DNA of 64,000 bases from Paraburkholderia piptadeniae (GTDB lineage: Bacteria; Pseudomonadota; Gammaproteobacteria; Burkholderiales; Burkholderiaceae), in contig NZ_CYGY02000057.1 of NCBI RefSeq assembly GCF_900007165.1, positions 16,010-80,009 of the forward strand, written 5' to 3'. How positions within the stretch are numbered: position 1 is the first letter of the stretch; the number at the start of each line of letters is the position of its first letter. The notes below the pieces were generated by a model that was not told the origin of the DNA, ran no database searches, and worked only from the letters and a program-made list of their open reading frames with translations. Position numbers and translations under genes: made by a program. Positions 38,375-47,443 of this stretch are shown piece by piece.

Positions 38375-40201
38375 TCAAGCGATCACGTCAGCCCCGTCTG
38401 CGGCGCGCTCGGCCCTGGCGGGCTCGCTCTGGCCAGGAGACATGTCGCGGCCGGCTCGCGCGCGCTGCAGCGCGAGCACTTCCTGATACGAGATCCATGC
38501 GCCCGAGCCGCCCGATTTCGCCGCGTACATCGCGGCATCCGCGTTGAGCAGGAGTGTTTCGGCCGAATCGCCGTCCGTCGGAAACTGGCTGATGCCGATG
38601 CTCGCGCCGACGGCCATCTGCCGATCGCCGACCATCACTTCGTCGTCGAGCGTGCGCACGATGCGGGCTGCGATCGCGGGCGCCGCGTCGGCCGAGCGCT
38701 CGCCCTTCACGAGCACGATGAACTCGTCGCCGCCCAGCCGCGCGACCATATCGCCGCTATACAGCACATGCTGCAAACGCCGCGCGACGATTGCGAGCAC
38801 GTCGTCGCCGACCGAGTGGCCGTACTGATCGTTGATCTGCTTGAAGCGGTTCAGATCGATAAACAGCACGGCGAGCCGCTCGCTGCCGTTCGCCCTCGCC
38901 TCGTCGATCGCTTCCTGCAGCTTCTGCATGAACAGCATCCGGTTCGGTAGCCCCGTGAGTCCGTCGTGACTCGCGAGATGCGTCAGCTCGTGCTGCTTGC
39001 TGTGCAGCTCGTCCATCTGCAAGTGGATTTCGCGCCGCATCCGGTCGAAGCAGCGCGCGAGCACGCCGATTTCGTCGGTGCGCTTGAGCGGCAGCGCCAC
39101 CATCGCGTGCTCGGAGAAGAAGTGTGTCGCCGCATCCGCGAGCAGATGCAGCGGCCGCGTCAGCGCACGCGCAAAGAGAATCGCGAGCAGGATCGCGAAC
39201 GCGCTGAAGATCAGCACCATGCGCACGATGCTGTCGCCGAGCATGTTCGCGCCCGTCAGCACGTGGTGCAGCGGCTTCGCGAGTCCGAGCACGATGAAGC
39301 GGTTGCCCTGCGATTCGCCGAACGGCCGGCGCACGAATGCATAGACATGTCCATGCGCTTCTTTCGGCTGCGACAGGCCGTTCATCAGCACGGGCTGTGT
39401 CGACTGATCGAATAGCGGTTTCGTCGCCGCAAAGCTGTCCTGCATGAACACGCGCCGGCCCTTGTCGAAGCCGAAGGTTTGCGACGGGTCGGGATGCACG
39501 AGGAAATCGCCCCACTCGTTCGCGAGATACACCTGATAGTCGGCGGGCAGATCGGCCTGCGAGAGCCGCAGCAGGCTCGCAAGATCGACGTCGATCACCA
39601 CTGCGCCGACCACGTCGCCATGCGGATCGGCGACGGGCGTGCCGACCCGCAGCGTCGGCTTGCCCTCGGCCGCATGCGCGCCGTGCTCGTGATTCACGGC
39701 GATCGGCGAAATGTAGATGCGCCCCGGCGTCAGCGCGAGCGTATCGAACACATACGCGAACTGGCCTTTTTCCTGTAGCGCGCTTTCCTGCACGCGCACG
39801 GTGCCGCCCGCTTCGCGGTCGATGCGGATCAGCTCCAGCCCGAAGTGATTGCGCGCGATGAGCCGCACTTGCAGATATTCGGGATGCTGCGCGATGAAGC
39901 TCGTGAATACCTGCGCGAGCCGGTCGCGCATCGGGTTTTCCGGTGACGTGCCGTCGTCGCTGATCGCGACGGCCGCCGCCGATGGCATCGTTGACAGCAC
40001 CAGCGCATCGGCGGCGATGTCGCTGATGGCCACCGTGAAGCGCTGGCCGAGCAGTTCCGTCGACGTGAGCAGGCTGCGCTCGGCTTCGCGCACGAGCATC
40101 GTGCGGTTCGCCTGATACGCGTAGAAGCCCGTCGTGCCCGACGCGAGCACGCCGATCAGCGCGAGCAGCACCGAGAGCTTGAACGTGAGGCCCTGGCGCA
40201 T
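38375..40201 (-). CDS. Membrane-bound diguanylate cyclase with periplasmic sensor domain
   Basis: This is 608 residues from ATG 40201. One N-terminal helix (SVLLALIGVLASGTTGFYAYQ) is followed by a periplasmic domain of about 260 residues that is Cache-like by pattern. A second helix (VLIFSAFAILLAILFARAL), HAMP, coiled linker and GGDEF domain follow (SHDGLTGLPNR, RLGGDEFIVL). The intact GGDEF should make c-di-GMP from GTP. The allosteric RxxD site is absent: the position reads YSGD. No EAL domain is present. Its start is 2 bases after the stop of a PotD-like binding-protein gene, so the two are coupled. Confidence 0.92.
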   Translation of the reverse strand: MRQGLTFKLSVLLALIGVLASGTTGFYAYQANRTMLVREAERSLLTSTELLGQRFTVAISDIAADALVLSTMPSAAAVAISDDGTSPENPMRDRLAQVFTSFIAQHPEYLQVRLIARNHFGLELIRIDREAGGTVRVQESALQEKGQFAYVFDTLALTPGRIYISPIAVNHEHGAHAAEGKPTLRVGTPVADPHGDVVGAVVIDVDLASLLRLSQADLPADYQVYLANEWGDFLVHPDPSQTFGFDKGRRVFMQDSFAATKPLFDQSTQPVLMNGLSQPKEAHGHVYAFVRRPFGESQGNRFIVLGLAKPLHHVLTGANMLGDSIVRMVLIFSAFAILLAILFARALTRPLHLLADAATHFFSEHAMVALPLKRTDEIGVLARCFDRMRREIHLQMDELHSKQHELTHLASHDGLTGLPNRMLFMQKLQEAIDEARANGSERLAVLFIDLNRFKQINDQYGHSVGDDVLAIVARRLQHVLYSGDMVARLGGDEFIVLVKGERSADAAPAIAARIVRTLDDEVMVGDRQMAVGASIGISQFPTDGDSAETLLLNADAAMYAAKSGGSGAWISYQEVLALQRARAGRDMSPGQSEPARAERAADGADVIA

Positions 40202-40203
40202 GA

Positions 40204-41310
40204 TCAGAAACGCTCCGGGCGGTCGCCCGATACGATGCGGCTCCACAGCGCCTCGCGCTTCTGGATGTCCTCGACGGGCTCGATCCAGATGATGTGGCTC
40301 TTGCCTGTGCTCTCGGGCGGCTCAGTGAGTGTGTTCGCGAGCCCCTGGCGCTGCGTCAGCAACTGGCTGACGCCGGGCTCGATCATGTAGTTGATCCACG
40401 CGAGCGCGAGCGGCCGGTTCGCGGCCGCGCTCGTCATCGACCAGCAGTCGAGCCATGCGAGCACGCCTTCGTCGGGAATCACATAGCCGACGTCCGCGCC
40501 CGCGCGGCGCAGCAGCTCGACCTGCTGCGTGCCGTAGTTGCCGAACATCAGCGCGGCCTTGTGCTGCACGAAATACGCGGCGGCTTCCTCGGGCAGGTTG
40601 TAGTAGGTGAGCAGATTGCGCCGCAGATCGACCAGCTTTCGGGTGATGTTCTGGATCTGCGCGCCGTTCAGCTGGAACGGATTCGGATAGCCGAGCGCGA
40701 GCGCCGTGAACGAGAAATTGTGCTGCGCGCTGTTGAAGTCGAGCACCTTGCCGCGATAGCGAGGATTCCACAATTCGTTCATCGAATGCGGCGCGACGCT
40801 CACCTGCTTGCGGTCGTAGATGAGGCCCATCGTCGAATACGTGAACGGAATCGCGTAGACGTTGCCTTGATTCGTGAGCCCTTCGATCGAGGAGAGCGCG
40901 CGAAAGCGCGGCAACTGACGGCTCGTGTTCGGCAAGCGTGCAAGGTCCAGCGGCGCGAGCAGCTTGTCGTGCGCGTAGCGCTGGATTTCGGCCGTGTTCG
41001 CCGCGAGCACGTCGAATTGCGGCTGCGAGCCTTGATGCATCTTGTCCCAGAGCGCTTCGTCGGAATCGACGAGCGTGACTTCGACTTTCGCGTGATAGCG
41101 GTCCTCGAATGCCTTGACGACGTCGGCATCGGCATAGCCTGGCCACGCGAGCACGCGCAGCACGTTCTCGCCGGCGCTCGCGTGCGCGATCAGCAGAAAG
41201 CTGCAAACAAAAAGGATGACGGAGTCAATGAAATGCCTTCGATGCGCGTCGGGGCATGCGATGCCAGAAGGCACGCTTCGCCGTGAGACACATGAGTAGC
41301 ACCACCGCAT
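40204..41310 (-). CDS. Spermidine/putrescine-type periplasmic binding protein coupled to diguanylate cyclase
   Basis: This encodes 368 residues from ATG 41310 (AAGGAAAA ribosome site). A hydrophobic segment (FIDSVILFVCSFLLIAHASAG) probably serves as signal peptide. The mature region reads ENVLRVLAWPGYADADVVKAFEDRYHAKVEVTLVDSDEALWDKM, the PotD/PotF family start; LAANTAEIQRY, VYAIPFTYSTMGLIYDRK and GYVIPDEGVLAWLDCWSM also fit. No ABC permease or ATPase is adjacent; the partner is a membrane GGDEF protein 2 bases downstream. A ligand sensor role, as for NspS with MbaA in Vibrio, is likely. Confidence 0.85.
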   Translation of the reverse strand: MRWCYSCVSRRSVPSGIACPDAHRRHFIDSVILFVCSFLLIAHASAGENVLRVLAWPGYADADVVKAFEDRYHAKVEVTLVDSDEALWDKMHQGSQPQFDVLAANTAEIQRYAHDKLLAPLDLARLPNTSRQLPRFRALSSIEGLTNQGNVYAIPFTYSTMGLIYDRKQVSVAPHSMNELWNPRYRGKVLDFNSAQHNFSFTALALGYPNPFQLNGAQIQNITRKLVDLRRNLLTYYNLPEEAAAYFVQHKAALMFGNYGTQQVELLRRAGADVGYVIPDEGVLAWLDCWSMTSAAANRPLALAWINYMIEPGVSQLLTQRQGLANTLTEPPESTGKSHIIWIEPVEDIQKREALWSRIVSGDRPERF

Positions 41311-41729
41311 TTCGTTTTCCTTTTTGCGATCCGTGTTCGATGCACTCCAAACCACGCTTCAAACCGGCTTTCGTCCGACGCGGCCCCACGCGATGCGCTC
41401 GTTGTCGGCGTTGCACCGGCGAGCGTCGAGGGAACACGGCGTCGCGTCGCTTGCGAACGACGCATGACGAAATCTTCAGGTGAAGGAACAGCAGTCTAGC
41501 CGGAATCGCGCGCGCCAAAAATAGGCTTGTCGGCGTCTACACGCTGATAACGGCGCAGGCGAGCGCATCTTTAACCCGTCGTTAACGATTAGAGCGCTCC
41601 ATCTTTTCAAGCGCTATTTTCAGAGGATTTTAACGGCGCGATATTTCGCGAGTGTTTTAAACCCGCGTTTGTTTGTGCCGCGCGTTTTCGTGCGCTTTCG
41701 ACAATGCATGTTATTCGCGCTTTACGCGA
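41311..41729. other. Gene-free interval between binding protein and histidine kinase
   Basis: This runs 419 bases. The part at 41560-41680 is AT-rich with inverted elements (GAGCGCTC at 41592-41599 and AGCGCT at 41610-41615), which may belong to promoters for the binding-protein gene or to a 3' end of the kinase operon. Open frames here have no family resemblance. I assign nothing else. Confidence 0.5.
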
Positions 41730-43259
41730 TCACTGCGCGGAGACGGCCACGCGTCCGCCCTTCTGCGCGGTGCCTGCCGGATGCAGCTCGAAGCAGAATG
41801 TCGTCCCCGCGCCTTCGCGCTCGACGAGCCGTATCTGGCTGTCGTTCAGTTGTAGCATGCGCTGGACGATCAGCAGGCCGAGTCCGCCGCGATGCGCGCC
41901 GCCCGACGTGAACGGCCGCTGGAACAGGCCCGCGCGCACATCGGCGGGAATGCCGGGCCCTGTGTCGCTCACCGTCACCGACACCTTGCCATCGCGCACC
42001 GCGAGATCGACATCGACGGCGCCGTCATCGGGCGTGTGACGGATCGCGTTGTCGAGCAGATTGGTCAGCACGCGCTCGATCATGCCGAGGTCCGCCGTTA
42101 CGTTCGGCAGACGCGGCGCAATGCCCGCGCGCAACCGCACGCGCCGCGCCTCCGCCGACAGCTCGAATTTCTGGAACACGTCCTGCACCAGATCGACGAG
42201 CGAGAAGTCCTCCAGCGCGAGCTGCACGTTGCCATGCTCGAGGCGAGCAAGCTCGAACAACGATTGCGCGAGCTTGCCGACCTTCACGCTTTGCGCGAGC
42301 GCGATCGCGAGATAACGTTTGCGCTCCGTGTCACTCAGCGAATCCGCTTTCATCGACAGCGTTTCGAGGTAGCCGTGCAGCGAAGTGAGCGGCGTGCGCA
42401 GATCGTGAGAAATGTTCGCAACCAGTTCGCGCCGCTCCTGGTCCTGCTTCGTCAGCGCGCGCCATTGCTGGCCGATGCGCTCGGCCATCTGCGCGAACGT
42501 CGATTCGAGCGTGGCGATCTCGTCGCGCGAGCGGGACGGCGCGATGCGCGCAGCCGCGCCACCCGACGCGGAAACGGGAGGCTGCGCATCCGGCTCGCCG
42601 TTCGCGTCGAACTTGCGCATCGCGTCCGTCAGACGTCGCAGCGGCCGCGTGATCAGCCCGAACGCCACCACGCCCGCAACGAGGCCGCACAGCGCGACGA
42701 CGCCCATCGACCACAACGTCGTGCGCAACACCGAGCTTGCCCTGAAGCGCGCCGCGAGTTCGTCATGCGCTTCGCCTTGCAGCACGACATAGATGTAGCC
42801 CGGCGGCCGGTTATCCGCATGCGGCAGCAGCGCCGCGCTGAACACCTTGCGGCCGTCGACGCTGCGCGGATCGTCGCCGAGTATCGGCAGCGGGTCGCCC
42901 GCGACGAACTTGCGCACGGGGGCAACGTCGACCTGCATCCGCTTCAGGTGGCCGGCGGGCGCATCGTCGCCTTCGATATGCCCGTCCTGATCGAGCAGAT
43001 ACACTTCGACGCTCGGATTGACCACCATCAACTGCCCGAAGATCTGCCGCAGCGCGTCCTTGCGCGCCGCGCCGCCGCTGTCGCCGGAGAGCGCCGGATT
43101 GAGCGCGATATGCGACGCGAGATCGCGCGACAGGCTCTGTATCACTTCCTTTTCGTGCAGATCGCTGGAACGGATCTGCAGCCACGCCGACGCGCCGCAG
43201 CACGCGAGCAGCAATACGGAAAACACCAGCAACAGTCGCTGCGTCAACGACAGGTTCAC
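41730..43259 (-). CDS. Sensor histidine kinase (OmpR-system partner)
   Basis: This encodes 509 residues from GTG 43259, preceded by AAGGAG and overlapping the response-regulator stop (GTGA). A helix (QRLLLVFSVLLLACCGASAWL), a periplasmic domain of about 140 residues, and a second helix (VVALCGLVAGVVAFGL) precede HAMP, a HisKA with H-box ELVANISHDLRTPLTSLHGYLE, and a HATPase with N-box LTNLLDNAIRH and G-boxes SDTGPGIP and HRGGLGLLIV. It autophosphorylates and passes phosphate to the regulator encoded upstream. The stimulus is unknown. The divergent MsrB-DipZ-MsrA set suggests an envelope oxidative signal. Confidence 0.95.
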   Translation of the reverse strand: MNLSLTQRLLLVFSVLLLACCGASAWLQIRSSDLHEKEVIQSLSRDLASHIALNPALSGDSGGAARKDALRQIFGQLMVVNPSVEVYLLDQDGHIEGDDAPAGHLKRMQVDVAPVRKFVAGDPLPILGDDPRSVDGRKVFSAALLPHADNRPPGYIYVVLQGEAHDELAARFRASSVLRTTLWSMGVVALCGLVAGVVAFGLITRPLRRLTDAMRKFDANGEPDAQPPVSASGGAAARIAPSRSRDEIATLESTFAQMAERIGQQWRALTKQDQERRELVANISHDLRTPLTSLHGYLETLSMKADSLSDTERKRYLAIALAQSVKVGKLAQSLFELARLEHGNVQLALEDFSLVDLVQDVFQKFELSAEARRVRLRAGIAPRLPNVTADLGMIERVLTNLLDNAIRHTPDDGAVDVDLAVRDGKVSVTVSDTGPGIPADVRAGLFQRPFTSGGAHRGGLGLLIVQRMLQLNDSQIRLVEREGAGTTFCFELHPAGTAQKGGRVAVSAQ

Positions 43260-43987
43260 GGCGCTTCTCCTTCGCGCGCGCCGGGATCGGCGACGAACTT
43301 GTAGCCGCGTCCCCATACCGTGAGGATGCGCGTCGGCTCGGCGGGATCGGCCTCAATCTTCGCGCGCAGCCGGTTGATGTGCGTGTTCACCGTGTGCTCG
43401 TAGCCTTCATGCTGATAGCCCCACACGGCGTTGAGCAGGTCCATGCGCGAGAACACCTTGCCGGGACGGCTCGCGAAAAAGTACAGCAGGTCGAACTCGC
43501 GCGGCGTCAGCTCGATCCGCTTGCCGTCGACGCTTGCTTCGCGCGTGAGCGGATCGACGAACAGGCCCGCGAGATTGAGACTGCCCGACTCCATCCGCGC
43601 GTCCTTCGCCATCGCATCGGCGCGCCGCAGCAGCGCCTTCACGCGCGCGACCAGTTCGAGCACGGAGAACGGCTTCGCGAGATAGTCGTCGGCGCCCAGT
43701 TCGAGGCCGAGTATCCGGTGCACCTCGCTCGAACGCGCGCTCGTGATGATGATGGGCGTATAACGCGCCATCGCGCGGGCGCGCCGGCAAATCTCCAGAC
43801 CGTCGACGCCCGGCAGCATCAGGTCGAGTATCAGCGCGTCCCAGTTGCCCTGCTCCAGCAGCCGCAGGCCTTCGTTGCCGTCGGCGCTGTGGACGACTTC
43901 ATAGCGTTCGTCCCGCAGATGCAGGCTCAGCACATTCGCTATATCGACATCGTCTTCGACGATCAGTACGCGCTTCGGATGGTCCAT
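43256..43987 (-). CDS. OmpR-family response regulator
   Basis: This encodes 243 residues from ATG 43987. The receiver domain carries EDD near residue 12, phospho-acceptor D55 in ALILDLMLPG, and the T/S and K positions in PIIITSARSS and YLAKPFS. A winged-helix DNA-binding domain ends with ILTVWGRGYKF. It is upstream of and translationally coupled to its kinase. It is divergent from msrB across about 187 bases and so is a candidate regulator of that repair operon. Confidence 0.96.
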   Translation of the reverse strand: MDHPKRVLIVEDDVDIANVLSLHLRDERYEVVHSADGNEGLRLLEQGNWDALILDLMLPGVDGLEICRRARAMARYTPIIITSARSSEVHRILGLELGADDYLAKPFSVLELVARVKALLRRADAMAKDARMESGSLNLAGLFVDPLTREASVDGKRIELTPREFDLLYFFASRPGKVFSRMDLLNAVWGYQHEGYEHTVNTHINRLRAKIEADPAEPTRILTVWGRGYKFVADPGAREGEAP

Positions 43988-44174
43988 CGGCTGGGTTGGA
44001 TTGAGGGAAAAAGCCGGATTAAACGCCGCACTGCAACGTTTACAGGTGTAGCCATTGTGCAGAATTTTCGGCCGCCGAGTTATCACAATTAATTTAAGTT
44101 TCCGTGAGGACCCCGATACCACGGCGGACTTACGCTACGGCCACGTTCAATCGAGTTGCACGAAGGAGCACACG

Positions 44175-44699
44175 ATGAAAAGCCGCAGGCAGTTCCTGTT
44201 ATCGGGCGGCAGCGCGCTCGCCGCGCTGGCCGCGCTCACGCAGTGGCGCGCGTTCGCCGCCGACACGGCACACGCCGGCGACGCGGCAAATGGGACGACC
44301 GGGCGTTTCGAAGTCACGCATACGGACGCGCAATGGCGGCAGATGCTCACGCCCGCGCAGTATCACGTGCTGCGCGAGGAAGGCACCGAGCGCCCGTACA
44401 GCAGCCCGTTGAACGACGAGCATCGCAGCGGCGTGTTCGCGTGCGCCGGCTGCAAGCTCGATCTCTTCTCGTCGCGCACGAAGTTCGAAAGCCACACCGG
44501 CTGGCCGAGCTTCTGGGCGCCGCTCGATCACGCCGTCGCGACGCGCGAGGACGGTTCGTTCGGCATGGTCCGCACGGAAGTGCACTGCCGACGCTGCGGG
44601 GGCCATCTGGGCCATGTGTTCGACGACGGACCCAAGCCCACGGGGTTGCGCTACTGCATGAACGGCCTCGCGATGACCTTCACGCCGCAAGCCGCCTGA
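44175..44699 (+). CDS. msrB: Exported peptide-methionine (R)-S-oxide reductase MsrB
   Basis: This encodes 174 residues from ATG 44175 (GAAGGAG ribosome site). It opens with a Tat-like signal, KSRRQFLLSGGSALAALAAL..AFA, so it is exported. The MsrB domain has zinc-site CxxC pairs (FACAGCKLD and CRRCGGH), substrate blocks HTGWPSFWAPLD and GHLGHVFDDGPKPTGLRYC, and the catalytic Cys in RYCMNGLA. It reduces Met-R-sulfoxide in envelope proteins. It is the first gene of an operon with DipZ-like and MsrA proteins. A resolving Cys is not obvious, so electrons probably come from the neighbouring thioredoxin-like domain. Confidence 0.95.
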   Translation: MKSRRQFLLSGGSALAALAALTQWRAFAADTAHAGDAANGTTGRFEVTHTDAQWRQMLTPAQYHVLREEGTERPYSSPLNDEHRSGVFACAGCKLDLFSSRTKFESHTGWPSFWAPLDHAVATREDGSFGMVRTEVHCRRCGGHLGHVFDDGPKPTGLRYCMNGLAMTFTPQAA

Positions 44700-44772
44700 C
44701 GCGGCTTTTCGACACCCTATTCGACGCGCTCTCTCGACGCCTTCATTCCGCACGATCCATCGGCCAACCATC

Positions 44773-46632
44773 ATGCTACTCATCGTTCTTGCTTACCTTG
44801 GCGGCGCGCTCACGATCCTGAGTCCGTGCATCCTGCCCGTGCTGCCTTTCGTTTTCGCGCGCGCCGACCAGCCGTTCTCGCGCAGCGGCCTGCCGCTGCT
44901 CGGCGGCATGGCGCTCACGTTCGCGCTCGTCGCGACGCTCGCGGCGATCGGCGGCGGCTGGGTCACGCAAGCGAACCAGTACGGCCGCTGGGCCGCGATC
45001 GTGCTGCTCGGCGTGTTTGGCCTGACGCTGCTGATGCCGCGTCTCGCCGATCGCCTGATGCACCCGCTCGTCAGCGCGGGCAACCGGCTCTCCGCGCTGG
45101 CCCAGTCCGATGGGCAAAAACCGCGCATCGGTTCGTCGTTTCTGCTCGGCATCGCGACGGGCCTGCTGTGGGCGCCGTGCGCCGGCCCCATCCTCGGTCT
45201 TGTGCTGACGGGCGCGGCGTTGCGCGGCGCGAGCGTGGGCACCACGCTGCTGCTGTTCGCCTATGCGGCGGGCGCGGCGACGTCGCTCGCCGTTGCATTG
45301 CTGATCGGCGGGCGCGTTTTCACTGCGATGAAGCGCTCGCTCGGCGCGGGCGAATGGGTGCGGCGTGGCATCGGCGCAGCGATGCTGGCGGGCGTCGCCG
45401 CGATTGCGCTCGGCTTCGATACGGGCGTGCTCGCCCGCGTGTCGACGGTCGCGACGGGCGGCCTCGAACAGCGTCTCGTCGACACGCTCTCGCCCTCCAA
45501 AGGCACCGGCAACGCGATGCAATCCGCGAATGCCACGAACGGCACGAACGCGACGAACGCAATGCAACCCGCCGCCGACGCTTCGAACGCAAAGCCAGGC
45601 GAAACCAATGAAGCCGCGACGGGCGCGATGATGCGCGCGTCCGCGCCAGCCGCGCCGCTTCCCGTCGAAGGCACGCTGCCGCCGCTGACGGGCGCCGTGC
45701 AATGGCTGAACTCGCCGCCGCTCACAACTGAACAGTTGCGCGGCAAGGTCGTGTTGATCGACTTCTGGACGTATTCGTGCATCAACTGCCTGCGCACGCT
45801 GCCGTATGTGAAGGCGTGGTCGCAGAAGTACCGTGACATGGGGCTCGTCGTGATCGGCGTGCATGCGCCGGAGTTCGCATTCGAGCGCAATATCGACAAC
45901 GTGAAGAAGGCGTCGCACGATCTCGGCGTCGATTACCCGATCGCGATCGACAACAACTATGCGATCTGGCGCGCGTTCGGCAACCAGTATTGGCCCGCGC
46001 ACTATTTCGTCGATGCGCAGGGGCGCATTCGCCATCATCATTTCGGCGAAGGCGAATACGAGCAATCGGAGAAAGTGATCCAGCAACTGCTCGCGGAAGC
46101 AGGCCATCCCGACGCGATGAAAGTGACGACGGGTCTCCCGCAGCGTGCCAATGGCGTCGAGGCAGCCGCCGACGGCAACGACATGCAGTCGCCGGAAACG
46201 TACATCGGCTATGAACGCGCCGAGAACTTCGTGTCGCCGGGCGGCGAGGCGGCGGACCGCGCGCATGCATATGCCGCGCCGTCGAACCTCGGCGTGAACG
46301 ACTGGGGGCTCGCGGGCACGTGGAAAGTGGGCGCCGAGCACGCGACGCTCGCCGCGCCTGACGGACGCATCGTCTACCGCTTCCATGCGCGCGACCTGCA
46401 TCTGGTGCTCGGCCCGGGCGCCGACGGCAAGCCGGTGCGCTTTCGCGTGACGATCGACGGCGCCGCTCCCGGCGACGCGCGCGGCACCGACGTGAAAGCC
46501 GACGGCACGGGCGTCGTTACCGAACAGCGGCTGTATCAGCTCGTGCGTCAATCGGGCGACGTGGCCGACCACACGTTCGCGATCGAGTTTCTCGATCCCG
46601 GTGTCGAAGCCTACGCGTTCACGTTCGGCTGA
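44773..46632 (+). CDS. dipZ: DipZ-like fusion: CcdA membrane domain, periplasmic thioredoxin domain and C-terminal beta domain
   Basis: This has 619 residues. The N-terminal CcdA/DsbD-beta domain has six helices with redox cysteines in LSPCILPVLPF and WAPCAGPILG. A low-complexity Asn/Thr/Ala linker follows near residues 245-290. The thioredoxin domain has the CxxC motif TYSCINCLRTLP near 335-345, and the C-terminal region (NDWGLAGTWKVGAEHATL..VYRFHARDLHLVLGPG) matches the jelly-roll tail of DipZ proteins. It moves electrons from cytoplasmic thioredoxin to the periplasm. Lying between msrB and msrA, it is the likely electron donor to both exported Msr enzymes. Confidence 0.92.
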   Translation: MLLIVLAYLGGALTILSPCILPVLPFVFARADQPFSRSGLPLLGGMALTFALVATLAAIGGGWVTQANQYGRWAAIVLLGVFGLTLLMPRLADRLMHPLVSAGNRLSALAQSDGQKPRIGSSFLLGIATGLLWAPCAGPILGLVLTGAALRGASVGTTLLLFAYAAGAATSLAVALLIGGRVFTAMKRSLGAGEWVRRGIGAAMLAGVAAIALGFDTGVLARVSTVATGGLEQRLVDTLSPSKGTGNAMQSANATNGTNATNAMQPAADASNAKPGETNEAATGAMMRASAPAAPLPVEGTLPPLTGAVQWLNSPPLTTEQLRGKVVLIDFWTYSCINCLRTLPYVKAWSQKYRDMGLVVIGVHAPEFAFERNIDNVKKASHDLGVDYPIAIDNNYAIWRAFGNQYWPAHYFVDAQGRIRHHHFGEGEYEQSEKVIQQLLAEAGHPDAMKVTTGLPQRANGVEAAADGNDMQSPETYIGYERAENFVSPGGEAADRAHAYAAPSNLGVNDWGLAGTWKVGAEHATLAAPDGRIVYRFHARDLHLVLGPGADGKPVRFRVTIDGAAPGDARGTDVKADGTGVVTEQRLYQLVRQSGDVADHTFAIEFLDPGVEAYAFTFG

Positions 46633-46689
46633 TCACGCAGCGCATCTATGGACCAATCGCCAGCAACGCGTATTCGAGGACCTCTCACC

Positions 46690-47439
46690 ATGAACATGAC
46701 ATTCATCACCCGCGCATTCGGCTGGACCCGCACATCGACGGGCCGGGTGATCGCGCTGATCGCGCTCGGCGCGGGCGCGGTCGCCTGGCAGCACGTCGCA
46801 TCGGCGGAACAGGCGGTCAGGATTCCGCCGCCCGCGCAGGACGAAAAAGTCGCCGGCGCGCACACGGAGACGGCCGTCTTCGCAGGCGGCTGCTTCTGGG
46901 GCGTCCAGGGCGTGTACGAGCACGTGAAGGGCGTGAAGCAGGTCGCGTCCGGCTATTCGGGCGGCGCGGCGGGCACCGCGCAGTACGAGACCGTCAGCGG
47001 CGGCGACACGGGGCACGCGGAGTCGGTGAGCATCACGTATGACCCGACGCAGATCACCTATGGCCGCCTGCTGCAGATCTTCTTTTCGGTCGTCCACAAT
47101 CCGACCGAGCTGAACTACCAGGGCCCCGATCACGGCACGCAGTACCGGTCGGCCGTGTTTCCGCAAAACGCGCAGCAACGCGCGATCGCGCAGGCCTACA
47201 TCGCGCAGCTGAACAGCGCGAAAGTGTTCTCCGCGCCGATCGTCACGCGAGTCGAGGAATTCAAGGGCTTCTATCCCGCCGAGGCGTATCACCAGAATTT
47301 CCTCGTGCGGCATCCGGACTATCCGTACATCGCGATCAACGATCTGCCGAAGATCGACGAGCTGAAGCAGATGTTCCCCGATGTCTATCGCAACGACCCT
47401 GTGTTGCTGAAGGCGTCCGCGTCCTCGTCCGCATCGTGA
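46690..47439 (+). CDS. msrA: Exported peptide-methionine (S)-S-oxide reductase MsrA
   Basis: The 249-residue protein starts at ATG 46690. A hydrophobic N-terminus (GRVIALIALGAGAVAWQHVASA) is a signal or anchor. The MsrA domain shows the catalytic GGCFWGVQGVYE with the nucleophile Cys, SGGDTGHAESVSITYDP, and FFSVVHNPTELNYQGPDHGTQYRSAVF. It reduces Met-S-sulfoxide. It is the third gene of the msrB-dipZ-msrA operon and completes stereochemical coverage of methionine sulfoxide in the envelope. Confidence 0.95.
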   Translation: MNMTFITRAFGWTRTSTGRVIALIALGAGAVAWQHVASAEQAVRIPPPAQDEKVAGAHTETAVFAGGCFWGVQGVYEHVKGVKQVASGYSGGAAGTAQYETVSGGDTGHAESVSITYDPTQITYGRLLQIFFSVVHNPTELNYQGPDHGTQYRSAVFPQNAQQRAIAQAYIAQLNSAKVFSAPIVTRVEEFKGFYPAEAYHQNFLVRHPDYPYIAINDLPKIDELKQMFPDVYRNDPVLLKASASSSAS

Positions 47440-47443
47440 GACT

